Of a stretch of DNA of 64,000 nucleotides, positions 11,130-21,354 are shown piece after piece. A model generated the notes under the pieces. The model searched no databases and was not told the origin of the DNA. It worked only from the letters and a program-made list of their open reading frames with translations. Origin of the DNA: Lachnospiraceae bacterium (lineage in GTDB: Bacteria > Bacillota > Clostridia > Lachnospirales > Lachnospiraceae); assembly GCA_021628825.1 (NCBI GenBank), contig JAJXRY010000002.1:372001-436000 (forward strand), written 5' to 3'. A program made the translations under genes and the position numbers. Every line of letters starts with the position of its first letter. The stretch's first letter is position 1.

Positions 11130-12712
11130 ATGAAGAGGGAACGGGGAATACTGATTTCCGTAGTCACAGCTGCATTGGTGATGGTGCTTTTTATGTATTT
11201 TTCTTTACGTCAGACCGTGCAGTTTCTGTAAAAAAGCTGAAGAAGTGTGTACCGGATGCGGTTCATTTTGAGGAGGATGGCAGAGAGCAGTATGATTTTC
11301 TGATGGAGGCATATGGTGAGGCACCCGGTTCAATTGTGTTTTATACAGCACATCAGAGTGTTGCCGTATATGCAGACGGAGAAGAGCTTTATACACTGGA
11401 GACATCAGACAGTATATGGGGTGATACACCGGGCTGGAGATGGTGCTTTGTTGTGCTCCCGGACGGGGTGAGCCGGGTCTGTGTACAGCTTACGCCATGC
11501 TACCAGATGGCGGCACGCCAGGAGCAGATCTTCTATATCGGTGGCGGGAATGATATATATATGGGACTGCTCCAGCAGTCGATGTTCGCATCCCTCATAA
11601 GTATGATTATTGGACTTGTGGGTTTATATATTACCCTATACTGGATAGTGATCAATAAAGGAAATCAGGTTGACGGAACATTACTGTATCTGGGAATTTT
11701 TTCTATTTTGCTGGGACTGTGGTCTGCTAATGAGACAAATATGGCTGCACTTATTTTCGTCAATCGACAGGCATGCTCTTATCTTGCATTTGTTACCCTC
11801 ATGATAATGCCGATGCCATTTCTCCTGTTTGTGAAGAGCTTTCTGGAGATCCATGACAACCGGTGCTGGAAAATCATCTTTGTGATGGACGTTGCTGTGA
11901 TCGTTCTGGACCATATCCTGAATATGACAGGGCTTTACGAGTTCAGGCAGAGCCTGTGGATGACACATCTGATCATTCTTCTGGTGATAGTGTACATTCT
12001 TGTGGCTATTATAAATAAAATGGTGAAACGTCAGCTTGACCAGAAGCTTAAGTATTGTGTGGGAGCACTGATACTGGTATTTCTGGCTGCCATAATCGAC
12101 CTGATCGGATATTATAGAACCGGAAATAATGCAGGTGTATTTGGCAGAATCGCATTTCTGATTTTTATTCTCCTGTTTGGAATAACGACAGCCAGACAAA
12201 CGGTTGCAAGCCTGAAAAAGGTACGCCGGGCAGAGGAGCTTGAGCAGTTTGCCCTGAATGATTCCATGACGGGAATGTATAACCGGAATGCCTATGATTA
12301 TTATGTCAGAAATGAGAAGCAATTTGCCGGCTATATGATTGTGACCTTTGATTTAAACAATCTCAAGCAGTGTAATGATCATTACGGTCACCGGGCAGGG
12401 GATGCTTATCTTGTCAATGCGGCATGTATTATCGAGGATAATTTTGAACGTTACGGTAAATGCTACCGCATCGGCGGGGATGAGTTCTGCTGCATTATCC
12501 CGGAGGGAAGTGGCTGTAAGATCAGGAGCGTGCTCCGTAAGCTGCATCAGGATGTAGAGATATTAAACAATAAGAACATTATTCCGGTCGAGGTGGGAAT
12601 TGCCTGTGGCTGTGCGGTTGCCACGGCTGAGGATACCGATCTGGAAAAGGTGCGGGAGCGTGCCGATGAGGAGATGTATCAGAAAAAGAGAGAAATGAAG
12701 GCGGTATATTAA
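11130..12712 (+). CDS. membrane diguanylate cyclase with extracellular sensor and 7TM-type region
   Basis: About 526 residues. N-terminal signal anchor, an extracellular domain of about 130 residues, seven or so membrane helices (from about residue 145), then a GGDEF domain with NDSMTGMYNRNAYD and an intact RIGGDEF active site. It should make cyclic di-GMP from two GTP. No RxxD inhibitory site precedes the GGDEF. Start at 11130 has GAAAGG upstream; two T5 runs near 11193 and 11206 each need T4. Its stop codon overlaps the stop of the convergent gene by a few bases. Confidence 0.85.
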
Positions 12713-14061
12713 TACCGCCTTCGTTCTATTCCGCTTTTTCTGTAATATTCTGCCTTGTCCTGATACATCTGCTTTTCAGCTTCCTGTAGCAAAACATCCA
12801 GATCCGTGGATACCTTATCCGCCCAGACGGTGCCGATGGCCATGTTGACGGAATGCTCAAGCATCAGCTCCCGTAACCGGCTTACCCGTTCCGCTAACAT
12901 ATCCTGGTCGATGGGGGAGCAGACTGCTAATAATTCATCTCCTCCGATACGGAATACTCCGTGATCACCAAATGCTTTTGTTAAACAGGCAGATGCCCTG
13001 AGAATCAGCTGGTCACCCATTTGATGTCCTACAGTATCATTCTCATGCTTCAGACCTGTGATGTCGCAATACACGATGCCAATGCTGTGTTGCTTATTAA
13101 TCTGCTGTACATAGTTATTCATGGCAAAGCGATTGCCAATCTGGGTAAGGGCATCCTTATAGCTTAATGCCTCAAGCCTTCTCATCAGATTTCTCCGTTT
13201 AATACAGGAGACAAGAAAGGAGCCCATAATCTGAAGCATGCTGAATGTATATTCCAAAAGCATGGGTGGCGGATTATCCACTCCGTAAAACGCAATGACT
13301 TTTCCCTTATCATAGATAGGAACAACGACAATGGAATGAATCCCCTGCTGCTTTAAATTTTCATACTGTAAGGGATCCGATTCCCTCATTTCTTCCAGAT
13401 CCTGAATGACGATACATTTTCCCTCATCAAAACAGTGATACCAGTTTGCACAGATCTCCGGCGGCAGATTCTGCAGATTGGCCTTTTCGGGCTTTATTCC
13501 GGCAGCAGTCCATTCGTAAGTATTGTCATCACAGCCGTTTTCATTCTTTTCGAAAATATAAGTTCTTTCACCGCTTAATGATTTACCGAGATACTCAAGA
13601 ATAATCTGGATGGTTTCATCCGGAGTATCTGCAGAAAGTGCAACCTTAAGCCCTTCATTTACCAAAGCTCCCATATCCCGGTATTTCTGGATGACCTTAT
13701 TCTGGGAACGCTCCTCGCTGATATCGATGGCGATTTCGATCCGGTACTTTTTCTTCCTTGCAGAATCGGCTATCAGAGTATCCTTTAAAAGCAGATATTT
13801 ATCAATTACCGGATTATAGTAGCGCCATTCCTCAAAGGCTCCGACGCAAAGCCGGTCGTTATTGCATATGCCACAGGGGGTGGAGGATTTCTGCAGAACC
13901 TCATAGCATTTCCTGCCCTTTATCTCATCCGGTGATTTTAGTTCATAAGCATCCAGAGCCTTACGGTTCATGTATACAAGCTCATTGGTTTCAATATCGG
14001 TTGCATATACATATTCATTTAAATTCTCAAGAAACTGCCAGATATTCTCTATATTGTTCAT
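12709..14061 (-). CDS. PAS-GAF-GGDEF signalling protein with GGDEL active site
   Basis: About 450 residues, cytoplasmic, intact. PAS-like domain at residues 5-120 with a cysteine cluster (STPCGICNNDRLC), a GAF-like domain at 140-295, and a GGDEF domain at 310-450 whose signature is RIGGDEL instead of GGDEF/GGEEF. Phe-to-Leu at the last position may lower cyclase activity. Start at 14061 rather than 14076 because TTGGAGG lies five bases before it. The cysteine cluster might bind metal or haem, or sense redox state. Confidence 0.8.
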   Translation of the reverse strand: MNNIENIWQFLENLNEYVYATDIETNELVYMNRKALDAYELKSPDEIKGRKCYEVLQKSSTPCGICNNDRLCVGAFEEWRYYNPVIDKYLLLKDTLIADSARKKKYRIEIAIDISEERSQNKVIQKYRDMGALVNEGLKVALSADTPDETIQIILEYLGKSLSGERTYIFEKNENGCDDNTYEWTAAGIKPEKANLQNLPPEICANWYHCFDEGKCIVIQDLEEMRESDPLQYENLKQQGIHSIVVVPIYDKGKVIAFYGVDNPPPMLLEYTFSMLQIMGSFLVSCIKRRNLMRRLEALSYKDALTQIGNRFAMNNYVQQINKQHSIGIVYCDITGLKHENDTVGHQMGDQLILRASACLTKAFGDHGVFRIGGDELLAVCSPIDQDMLAERVSRLRELMLEHSVNMAIGTVWADKVSTDLDVLLQEAEKQMYQDKAEYYRKSGIERRRY

Positions 14062-14544
14062 TTGCCTCCAATCCATAACGGCTGACGTTATTGTTCTTAA
14101 TATATTCTGCCGGTGAATCGGGTATACCGGACAGACTGATGAAAGATCAACCCTTAAGCATATAAGGATATAAATATATGTAAATAGTACTTATTACCTA
14201 GTACCTAGTTTGATATAGAGTTATATACCAAACTTTCCATATAAAGTCAACTTATCTGAAGAGTTTCCTTTGAATTCCACAATTTGCACAACAAAGGAGT
14301 ATTCTTTTTTTGGGTAAAAGGCGCACAGCAAAGGAGTGTTAGCGTCAGGGGATTTCAACCAGAAGTTTTCTTTTTAGAATAAAAAGTTGCCCAATCATTT
14401 TAAAAAAATTTAAGGAGTTTCTCGTACAAAAAGGTAGAATTTACAGAAAAGCCGGAAGAAAGCAATGGAAGGAGTTGACTTAGAATACGAACTCTGCTAT
14501 AACATATTGGATGAAAACAAATTAATAGGAAGGAAGTACTAATT
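14062..14544 (+). promoter_or_regulatory. intergenic region with sigma-A promoter for the chemoreceptor gene
   Basis: TTGACT (14475-14480), 17 bases, TATAAC (14498-14503) is a near-consensus vegetative promoter 42 bases before the chemoreceptor ATG. A loose inverted repeat with arms AGTTTG and CAAACT lies near 14209-14236. No other gene is visible in this stretch. Confidence 0.65.
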
Positions 14545-16259
14545 ATGGAATCCGAAAAGAATACGAAGAAGACAAAATTGGAAAATATGCACCTGAAGGA
14601 AAGAATAAGCTACGGATATAGAAAAGTGATCATTATGATGCTGGTTTCCGGACTTCTTTCCATTGCGGTTATAGTGGTACTGTTTGCTAATATGATGAAT
14701 TATGTGTATCGTGTTAATGCAGCAGACCAGGCGGTAAAAATCTGCAGAATGAATGTCAATGCAGCAGCAAGAAATATCAGGGAAATGGCATTGAACGAGG
14801 ATGCCTCTACCTATGAGAGTTATGAACAGACAGTAGAAAAGCTGCTTGCAGAGGTTAACTCCCAGCTGGAGATCATGAAACAGACCGGAGTTGTTCCGGA
14901 TGAACTGTATACGGAATATTCCTCTGCTCTTAATGACTGGGGAAACATCGGATATTCCATCATGAATGAAATTAAAGAAGGAAACCGGGATGAGGCAATT
15001 GAGGATATTCTGAATGAATGTACTCCTGCATTAAATAAAAGTGTTGAAACTGTAATAAAACTGGATGAGTTAACGGATGAACTGGACAGACGTGATGTTG
15101 CGAGCACCATCATCTGTGCGATAGTCGGGCTGGCTGGTATTGTTATCTGTCTGATTTTTGCATGGGTACTGACAAAGAAAACAAGTAAAAGAGTACTTGA
15201 AACCATTCTTGAACCGATACGTGCGATTGAAGATGTTGCGAAGGAATTAACAGAAGGAAACCTGCACAGTAACCTTGAATATCATTCTGATGATGAAATC
15301 GGAAGACTGGCACACAGCATGCGTAAGTCCACCCGTATTCTGGGAACCTATATCGATGATATAGACCGTGCCATGAAGCTCTTTTCCGAAGGAAACTTTG
15401 ATGTCCAGCCTGAGGTAGAGTGGAGAGGTGACTTCGTCGGTATTCTGAATTCCTTTATGGCATTTGAGAAAAGCATGGCTGATACCGTAAAGGGGATTCA
15501 GAATGTTTCCGATCAGGTTTCAAGCGGTGCAGAGCAGGTAGCTGCAAGCGCCAATGATCTTGCAGATGGAGCAACCAATCAGGCTTCTGTTGTAGAAGAG
15601 CTGACAGCAACCGTTACAGGTGTTTCGGAGCAGATCGAACATAATTCGAATGCAGCAAAGGAAATCAGCGGAAGAGTCGGGGACCTGGGTGGTGCCATTC
15701 TGGAAAGCAATGGAAAAATGCGTGAGATGGTGGATTCTATGAATGAAATCAATCAGGCATCACAGGAAATTGACAAGATTATTGCAACAATTAACGAAAT
15801 TGCTACCCAGACCAATTTACTTTGCCTTGAATGCATCCATTGAAGCAGCCAGAGCCGGAGAAGCCGGAAAGGGCTTTGCGGTAGTAGCAAATCAGGTGAA
15901 TGTTCTGGCAGACCAGAGTGCACAGGCTGCAAAGGAATCTGCAGCATTGATTGAAAGCTCTGTAAGTGCTGTGGAAAAGGGTATGGTGGTTGCCAAAGGA
16001 AACTGCAGCACAGCTTGAAGAGGTAGCGGACACCTCCAAGATTATTACACGTGAGGTAACCGGTATTGCAGAGACGCTGGAGACGCAGGCCGCTGAAATG
16101 AAACAGATTAATCTTGGAATTGAACAGATTAACGATGTGGTACAGACGAATTCCGCAACATCGCAGGAATGTGCAGCTGCCAGTGAGCAGATGAGCGATG
16201 AGGCAGATGGTCTGAGAGAAATGATCCGTAAGTTTAAGGTCGCAAAATTCGAGGATTAG
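14545..16259 (+). CDS. methyl-accepting chemotaxis protein (4HB sensor)
   Basis: About 570 residues. First membrane helix near 28-50, a four-helix-bundle-like extracellular domain to about 185, second helix near 188-210, HAMP domain, and a cytoplasmic signalling domain with the conserved hairpin tip ([21 protein letters not shown] after repair). AGGAAGG precedes the start. Two frame breaks, near 15822 and 16004, are single extra bases in runs of three. It would form clusters with CheA and CheW; no che or flagellar genes are in the window. Confidence 0.88.
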
Positions 16260-16332
16260 TATCGTACCAGACACAATTAATACCATATGTGTAGTAAGGC
16301 ATGAAATATCGGGAGGGAAGGTACACGGTATT

Positions 16333-18009
16333 ATGAGTATGGATGTTTACAAGGTAATTAAAGAGATTGACACCCAGAATGTTATTGAAATTATTGCCCC
16401 CTGCATGGATGATTTCCTTTACATCTTTGATCTGCAGAAGGATACGATGAAAATTTCACAGTCGGCGGTAGGACGTTTCATGATACCGGACAGGTTTCTT
16501 AACAATGCATCGGAGGAGGTTCTCCATGCAACATATGAGGAAGACCGTGCGATGCTTGCCAAGCATATGCGAAGTGTCACAGAAGGAAAGGAAAAGATTC
16601 ACAATCTGCACTACCGCTGGCTTGATAAAATGGGAATGCCGGTGTGGGTTAACTGCCGTGGTGTGGTGATTGATGATGAGAACGGCCGGCCGGGCTATCT
16701 GATCGGCTGTCTGAATGAAACCGGAAAGCCACAAAGAGCAGATAATGTCAGTGGACTTTTGGGAGGGATCGAATTCTGTTCTTATCTCCGTTCACAGGCA
16801 AAACCGATTACACATGGCTTTCTTATGCATATAGGGATTGATAATTTCGGGACGATTAACGGAACATGGGGTTCTCTTTACGGAGACTATGTTTTAAAAA
16901 GTGTAGCAGACTGCATGACAGAATGTCTTTCCGGAGGCCAGAGGCTGTATCATCTGGTAGCGGATCAGTATGTGATAGCGGATCTGGAAAGCCATACGCA
17001 TGAGGATGCCGTACAGTTAAGGAAAAGGATCTGCGATAGAATAGAGGATTTTATTGTTGCAGAAAAATATGAAACGGTATTTACCGTTTCTGTCGGAGTT
17101 ATTGATGCAACGACTGTTTTGGAGGGCTATGAGGAGTGTCGTAAGAAATTTGAGTTTTTCCCTGAAGCAGGCAAAGACCAGAGGAAAGAAGGGCTTTTAT
17201 TTTTTCAATCAGAAGGATTATGAGTCGTTCCTGCGGAAAGGAAAAATCGTCACTGCTCTGCGTAATGCAATCGCAAATGAATTTGAAGGCTTTGAGGTAT
17301 ATTATCAGCCGATTGTGGATTGTGCATCAAGTCGTATAACAGGAGCAGAGGCACTGATGCGTTTTTCCATGATCTCCGAAGGAGAGGTGGAAAGGATTTC
17401 TCCGTTTGAGTTTATTCCTCTGCTGGAGGAGACGGCATTAATTATTCCTGCAGGAAGATATATTCTGAGTGAAGCAGCGAAAATGTGCCGTGAGATGCAG
17501 CAATATATTCCGGGCTTTAAGATGAACATAAACATTTCCTATGTCCAGATTCTGCAGGGAAAGATTGCGGATAAGATTATTTCTGCAATACAGGAAAAAT
17601 GAATTGAAGCCGGAATGCATCTGTGTGGAAATGACCGAAAGCGGATTTATGGATATGACGCCTGCTTTTTGTGAATTTCGTGAAAAGCTTGAGGAGAACG
17701 GGATTCCGTTTGTGATTGATGATTTCGGGACAGGATATTCCAATCTGCATTGTATCAGGGACATGAATCCTGGCTGTGTCAAAATGGACAAGGATTTTTA
17801 CATCAAAAGCAATGAGTAATCTGAGAGATTATGAGCTGTTTGAGAAAATCATTGAAATGGTACACCGTATAGGAATCAAAATCTGCATAGAGGGCATAGA
17901 AAAAGGAGAATGGCAGCTGGCCATGAAGAGGCTGAAGGCTGATTATCTGCAGGGATATTTTTTTGGAAAGCCATGCAGTAAAACGGAGTTTATCGAACAG
18001 TTTGTTTAA
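16333..18009 (+). CDS. PAS - degenerate GGDEF - EAL protein, likely c-di-GMP phosphodiesterase
   Basis: About 555 residues, no membrane segment. PAS-like domain at 20-135; a GGDEF-fold domain whose active site is LVADQYV and so is catalytically dead; then an EAL domain with all catalytic motifs visible: AEALMRF, the ENIS-type loop, CVEMTES, IDDFGTGYSNL, KMDKDF, CIEGIE and QGYFFGKP. It should hydrolyse c-di-GMP, with the dead GGDEF perhaps binding GTP as a regulator. Three runs of five (near 17156, 17597 and 17797) must be four. Confidence 0.85.
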
Positions 18010-18052
18010 TTGTTTAATATCATAAAAATATTGTTTATATATAGTGAAAACG

Positions 18053-18100
18053 AAAAAAACTTTTTTTCAGATATCCTACGATCTGGAAAGAAGTTTTTTT
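18053..18100 (+). terminator. intrinsic terminator after the EAL gene
   Basis: Long stem with AGAT/ATCT-closed loop, arms ending in A7 on the left and T7 (18094-18100) on the right, 44 bases after the EAL stop codon. Confidence 0.75.
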
Positions 18101-18217
18101 GTGTTTTTACTTGGTGACGGAAGAAGAAAGGGATATGTACATCCGGGTATTCGGGAAAAATCTGCAGAAATGCAGATAAGCATTTAAAAAAACGCCGGGG
18201 AGTGAGATGATGAAAAA

Positions 18218-18266
18218 CAGATTTTGCATGGCTCTGAATAGTTACAAATTATTGTAATTATTCAGA
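18218..18266. repeat. palindromic repeat; contains 28-base sequence repeated inverted at 36282-36309
   Basis: CTGAATAGTTAC (18234-18245), 8-base loop, GTAATTATTCAG forms a 12-bp hairpin. Bases 18218-18245 are the exact reverse complement of 36282-36309. It belongs to the GTAACTATTCAG-type family found at several gene ends in this window. Confidence 0.65.
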
Positions 18267-18306
18267 CTGATCATTTTACAGCATGACCAGTCCGTGTTCT
18301 GATCTG

Positions 18307-19174
18307 TTATTCGGCCGGGTGATCCTTTCCCATGAACTGATAGTGGAGGGCATTGTGCGGACATGCTTTCATGCAGGCGCCACATCGTATACATTCCGGA
18401 TGGTCAGGTGTTTCGAGGACGTTGACATCCATTTTGCATGCCTTCGTGCACTGCATACATCCGACACAACGATCGTTCTCCACCTTAATGCGGAGGAAGG
18501 ATACTTTATTAAATAAGGAATAGATGGCTCCAAGCGGACAGATCCACTTGCAAAAGGGTCTGTAAAACAGGATGCTTAAAACCACAACAGCAATCAGAAT
18601 AAGGCTTTTGTAGGTAAACAGCTTACCCAATGCCATGCGGATCGAAGCATTACTGAGGGAAAGAGGGATGGCGCCCTCCAAAACTCCCTGTGGACATAGA
18701 TACTTACAGAAAAACGGATCGCCCATTCCAACCGAATTCGTTACAAGCATGGGAAGCAGAATAACGAAGACGAGAAGGATGATATATTTCAGATATCTCA
18801 ACAGCTTAAGCTTTCCGGTAGAAAAATTTTTTTGCAGGGAATTTTATGCAGCAGATCCTGAAACCATCCGAACGGGCACAGAAAGCCGCATATAAATCGT
18901 CCGAGGATTACCCCGAATAATATAAAAAAATCCGGTTATATAGTAGGTAAAATTTAAACCTGGACGATCCTACTACCGCCTGAAACGCGCCAATCGGGCA
19001 GGCGCCTGTGGCAGCCGGACAAGAGTAGCAGTTCAGTCCCGGAACACATACGGTTTTCGCATTGCCCTGATAGATTTTTTTCCTTTGAAAAAAATTGGAA
19101 AGATGGATGTTGGAAAGCAGCGTGGCAGCAGCCTGTATCCATCCTCTCAGTTGTTCTAATTTTTTTGATATCAT
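18307..19174 (-). CDS. NapH/MauN-like membrane [4Fe-4S] ferredoxin protein
   Basis: About 288 residues. Membrane helices alternate with redox cysteine motifs: an N-terminal PGLNCYSCPAATGACPIGA, then CGFLCPFGWFQD, CPQGVLEG and CKWICPLGAIYS, and a C-terminal two-cluster ferredoxin (CVGCMQCTKAC, CIRCGACMKACP). It probably moves electrons between the membrane and a periplasmic-side or cytosolic partner. Frame breaks at T/A runs near 18816-18830, 18920-18930 and 18950. Start could also be 19201. It lies directly downstream of the small CXXC protein, as in other clostridia. Confidence 0.75.
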
Positions 19175-19184
19175 GTTTGTTTTC

Positions 19185-19325
19185 TTATCCAATTCCCACA
19201 CACTCCAGACATAATTTTATTGCCTTACCGAGAACAACGGCAGCTTCGCCCCGGAATGCACCGTAGACGATCATCAGGATGCCTGTAAGGAGAAAAACAA
19301 ATTGGGTTATTCTGATCGGTTTCAA
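19185..19325 (-). CDS. CD1871A-like small CXXC membrane protein
   Basis: Only 46 residues: one membrane helix followed by RGEAAVVLGKAIKLCLECVGIG, the C-terminal signature of the CD1871A family. A TTG start at 19325 is preceded by AAAGGAG at good spacing; the in-frame ATGs further upstream are not. It ends at or just before the start of the NapH-like gene and is very likely co-transcribed with it. Role unknown, probably redox partner or assembly factor of the ferredoxin. Confidence 0.72.
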   Translation of the reverse strand: MKPIRITQFVFLLTGILMIVYGAFRGEAAVVLGKAIKLCLECVGIG

Positions 19326-19480
19326 GATATTGGTTACTCCTTTGCCTGTTATTTGGTAATTGTTCAGAGGCATGTGATCATGACGTTCTGAATCGACAGC
19401 TATAGCTGTATTATACAATCAATGATTTAAAATTTCTGTTAAGATTTGGTGAATATTTGAGATAAAAAAATTTGTGGAAA

Positions 19481-19528
19481 AATTTGTCCATCCTCTGTCC
19501 GGATGAAGAGACAGGGGATGGACAAATT
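19481..19528 (-). terminator. strong hairpin terminator after the pilin gene
   Basis: Nineteen-base arms (19481-19499 with 19510-19528) with one mismatch, 10-base loop; read on the minus strand it is followed by a T-rich tract. It ends the pilin transcript. Confidence 0.75.
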
Positions 19529-19565
19529 GCATTAAAATCAGTATTTCTGTGAAATGATGTCCGGA

Positions 19566-19985
19566 TTATGCTCCTAAGACCAGATCACAGGTAGCACTAT
19601 GATGTGGATCACTACATTTGTTGCATTGATAGTAAATATGATAACCGGATTTCGTTTTTTTCTGACTACGAAGATACCAGCCTTCATTTTTTTATAGTAT
19701 CACCGTTTAGAGAATCGATCTGCTTTTAACCCGATATAACCTGCTTCTGCATTGGAATCTGTAGAAAGAGCCTTTACGTTTGGATTATATTCTCCGGTAG
19801 ACGCATAATCGGCCTGGATCTCATCATAATAAAGCCTCAGATTGGCCCAGTCTCTGGCAACGCCTGCATTGTGGATATATTTGATATACATGGGGCACAT
19901 ACGACAACCAGTACAGCCATGATTGCAATAACAATGATGAGCTCAATTAAGCTGAAGCCTTTATCTGTTTTTTTGGTTTTTTCAT
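19566..19985 (-). CDS. type IV pilin-like protein
   Basis: About 138 residues after repair. The N-terminus KGFSLIELIIVIAIMAVL is a class III prepilin signal, cut before Phe by a PilD-type peptidase and methylated. The rest includes MYIKYIHNAGVARDWANLRLYYDEIQADYASTG, and a C-terminal CNKC...C arrangement near the end. AAGGAG lies 11 bases upstream of the ATG. Frame breaks near 19903, 19724 and 19692. No pilus assembly genes are nearby, so this is an orphan pilin or pseudopilin. Confidence 0.72.
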
Positions 19986-20062
19986 TGTAAAGTGTCTCCT
20001 TTTTGTCACCTTCTTTAATTTAATATTATTGTAATTATTCAGAACTCCATTCGTAGAATGGT

Positions 20063-20260
20063 TTAAAGCTGCAGGCGGATCCTGTAACTTACCGCTTCTT
20101 CTGGCACCCATAGTATATCGTCATCCGGGAAAAAATAATAGTTGGTGAAATAGACAATTAATTCATTAAAAACCCCAAAAAGTAGTACATAAGTACCAAA
20201 CAAATACTTATTGCCATGGCAGTTCAGCATTATCATTGGGAACAGTTCAGCCTTACTCAT
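20063..20260 (-). CDS. doubtful small ORF
   Basis: 65 codons with hydrophobic and aromatic-rich sequence, starting inside the dispersed repeat at 20246-20280. No ribosome binding site or family recognised. It may be an accident of the intergenic region. Confidence 0.15.
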   Translation of the reverse strand: MSKAELFPMIMLNCHGNKYLFGTYVLLFGVFNELIVYFTNYYFFPDDDILWVPEEAVSYRIRLQL

Positions 20261-20280
20261 TCATAAGCTGGCGGATTGTA
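20246..20280 (+). repeat. dispersed intergenic repeat, copy 2
   Basis: Matches 1984-2030: CAGTTCAGCC, a 5-base variable part, CATTCATAAGCTG, then GCGGATTG. It lies upstream of the yvcK promoter. Confidence 0.5.
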
Positions 20281-20309
20281 TGGGATTGTATAGATTGAGT
20301 GCAGTATAA

Positions 20310-20338
20310 TTGAAAATTAAACAGAAATTTGCTATGAT
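20310..20338 (+). promoter_or_regulatory. sigma-A promoter of yvcK
   Basis: TTGAAA (20310-20315), 17-base spacer, TATGAT (20333-20338), 45 bases before the yvcK start. Confidence 0.65.
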
Positions 20339-20382
20339 ATTAATATACAAAAAAATAACCGGAAAGGGGAAATAAAGCTGCT

Positions 20383-21342
20383 ATGAAAAAGGTTGTTATT
20401 TTCGGAGGAGGTACAGGGTTATCCTGTATTTTGTCCGGACTAAAGCTTTTTCCGATCGATGTGACAACGGTAATTGCTGTCAGTGATAATGGAAGCAGTA
20501 CGGGGAAGCTGAAGGAAGAGCTGAATATACCGGCAGTAGGGGATGTCGGAAAGGTGTTGCTTTCCATGGCTAACGTGGATGAAGATTTTATTGATCTTTT
20601 AAGCTACCGCTTTGAAAAGGGCTCCCTGAATAATCATCCTGTGAGAAACATCGTGCTTGCAGCCCTGATTGATCTGAAGGGAAATTTGACGGAAGCAACC
20701 AAATATATGTGTAAGCTTCTGGATATTAAAGGGACAGTACTTCCACTGACGGGTGAAAAGATCGATCTGGTTGGTGAAAGCACGGAAAGAGAATATTTCG
20801 GAGAAGAGGCTGTCAGCAGAAATATAAGGAATATCAGCCGGCTGAGTTATGATCATGATATTAAAATTGAACAGGAAATCCGGGAGAAGATCGAAGAGGC
20901 CGATCTGATTATTTTCAGTGCGGGAAGCCTATATACCAGTATTGTTCCGCATCTGCTTGCTCCTGAAGTAAGGAGCGCTCTGGAGGAAACGAAGGCTCCG
21001 CTTTTATACATATCCAATCTGGTAACACAGCCCGGTGAGACGGATATCCAGACAGTCAGCCGGCATGTGGAGATATTGAATGAGTATCTGGGTTCCCGTA
21101 AGATCGATCTGGTGGTTGCAAATAACGGAACAGTGGATGAGAATGTGCGGGAACGGTATTTAAGTGCAGAGAATAAGCGAATCGTCCAGGTGGATCATAT
21201 TACATTGGAAAAGATGGGGGTTCAGATTATAGAGGATGATATTTTCTGCATTGAAGATGAGAAGATCAGACACAATGCATTAAAGACGGCATTTCTTATC
21301 TTTTTCCTATCTGATGGAAGCGTAAAAAAAGTATGGGGATAA
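20383..21342 (+). CDS. yvcK: YvcK/GlmR-family gluconeogenesis factor
   Basis: 319 residues, intact. Rossmann-like N-terminus KKVVIFGGGTGLS, SDNGSSTGKLKEEL, PAVGDVGKVLLSM and the family-typical FSAGSLYTSIVPHLL. YvcK binds UDP-sugars and directs carbon to cell-wall precursor synthesis, and is needed for growth on gluconeogenic carbon in Bacillus. It is a cytoplasmic protein. A GGGG-containing purine tract precedes the start. The next gene, a diguanylate cyclase, begins 12 bases later and likely shares the transcript. Confidence 0.9.
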   Translation: MKKVVIFGGGTGLSCILSGLKLFPIDVTTVIAVSDNGSSTGKLKEELNIPAVGDVGKVLLSMANVDEDFIDLLSYRFEKGSLNNHPVRNIVLAALIDLKGNLTEATKYMCKLLDIKGTVLPLTGEKIDLVGESTEREYFGEEAVSRNIRNISRLSYDHDIKIEQEIREKIEEADLIIFSAGSLYTSIVPHLLAPEVRSALEETKAPLLYISNLVTQPGETDIQTVSRHVEILNEYLGSRKIDLVVANNGTVDENVRERYLSAENKRIVQVDHITLEKMGVQIIEDDIFCIEDEKIRHNALKTAFLIFFLSDGSVKKVWG

Positions 21343-21354
21343 AGGAGTTATAAA

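Noticed and set aside
14077..14470. c-di-GMP riboswitch before the chemoreceptor gene
   Set aside because: No GEMM core sequence recognisable; only AT-rich repeats.
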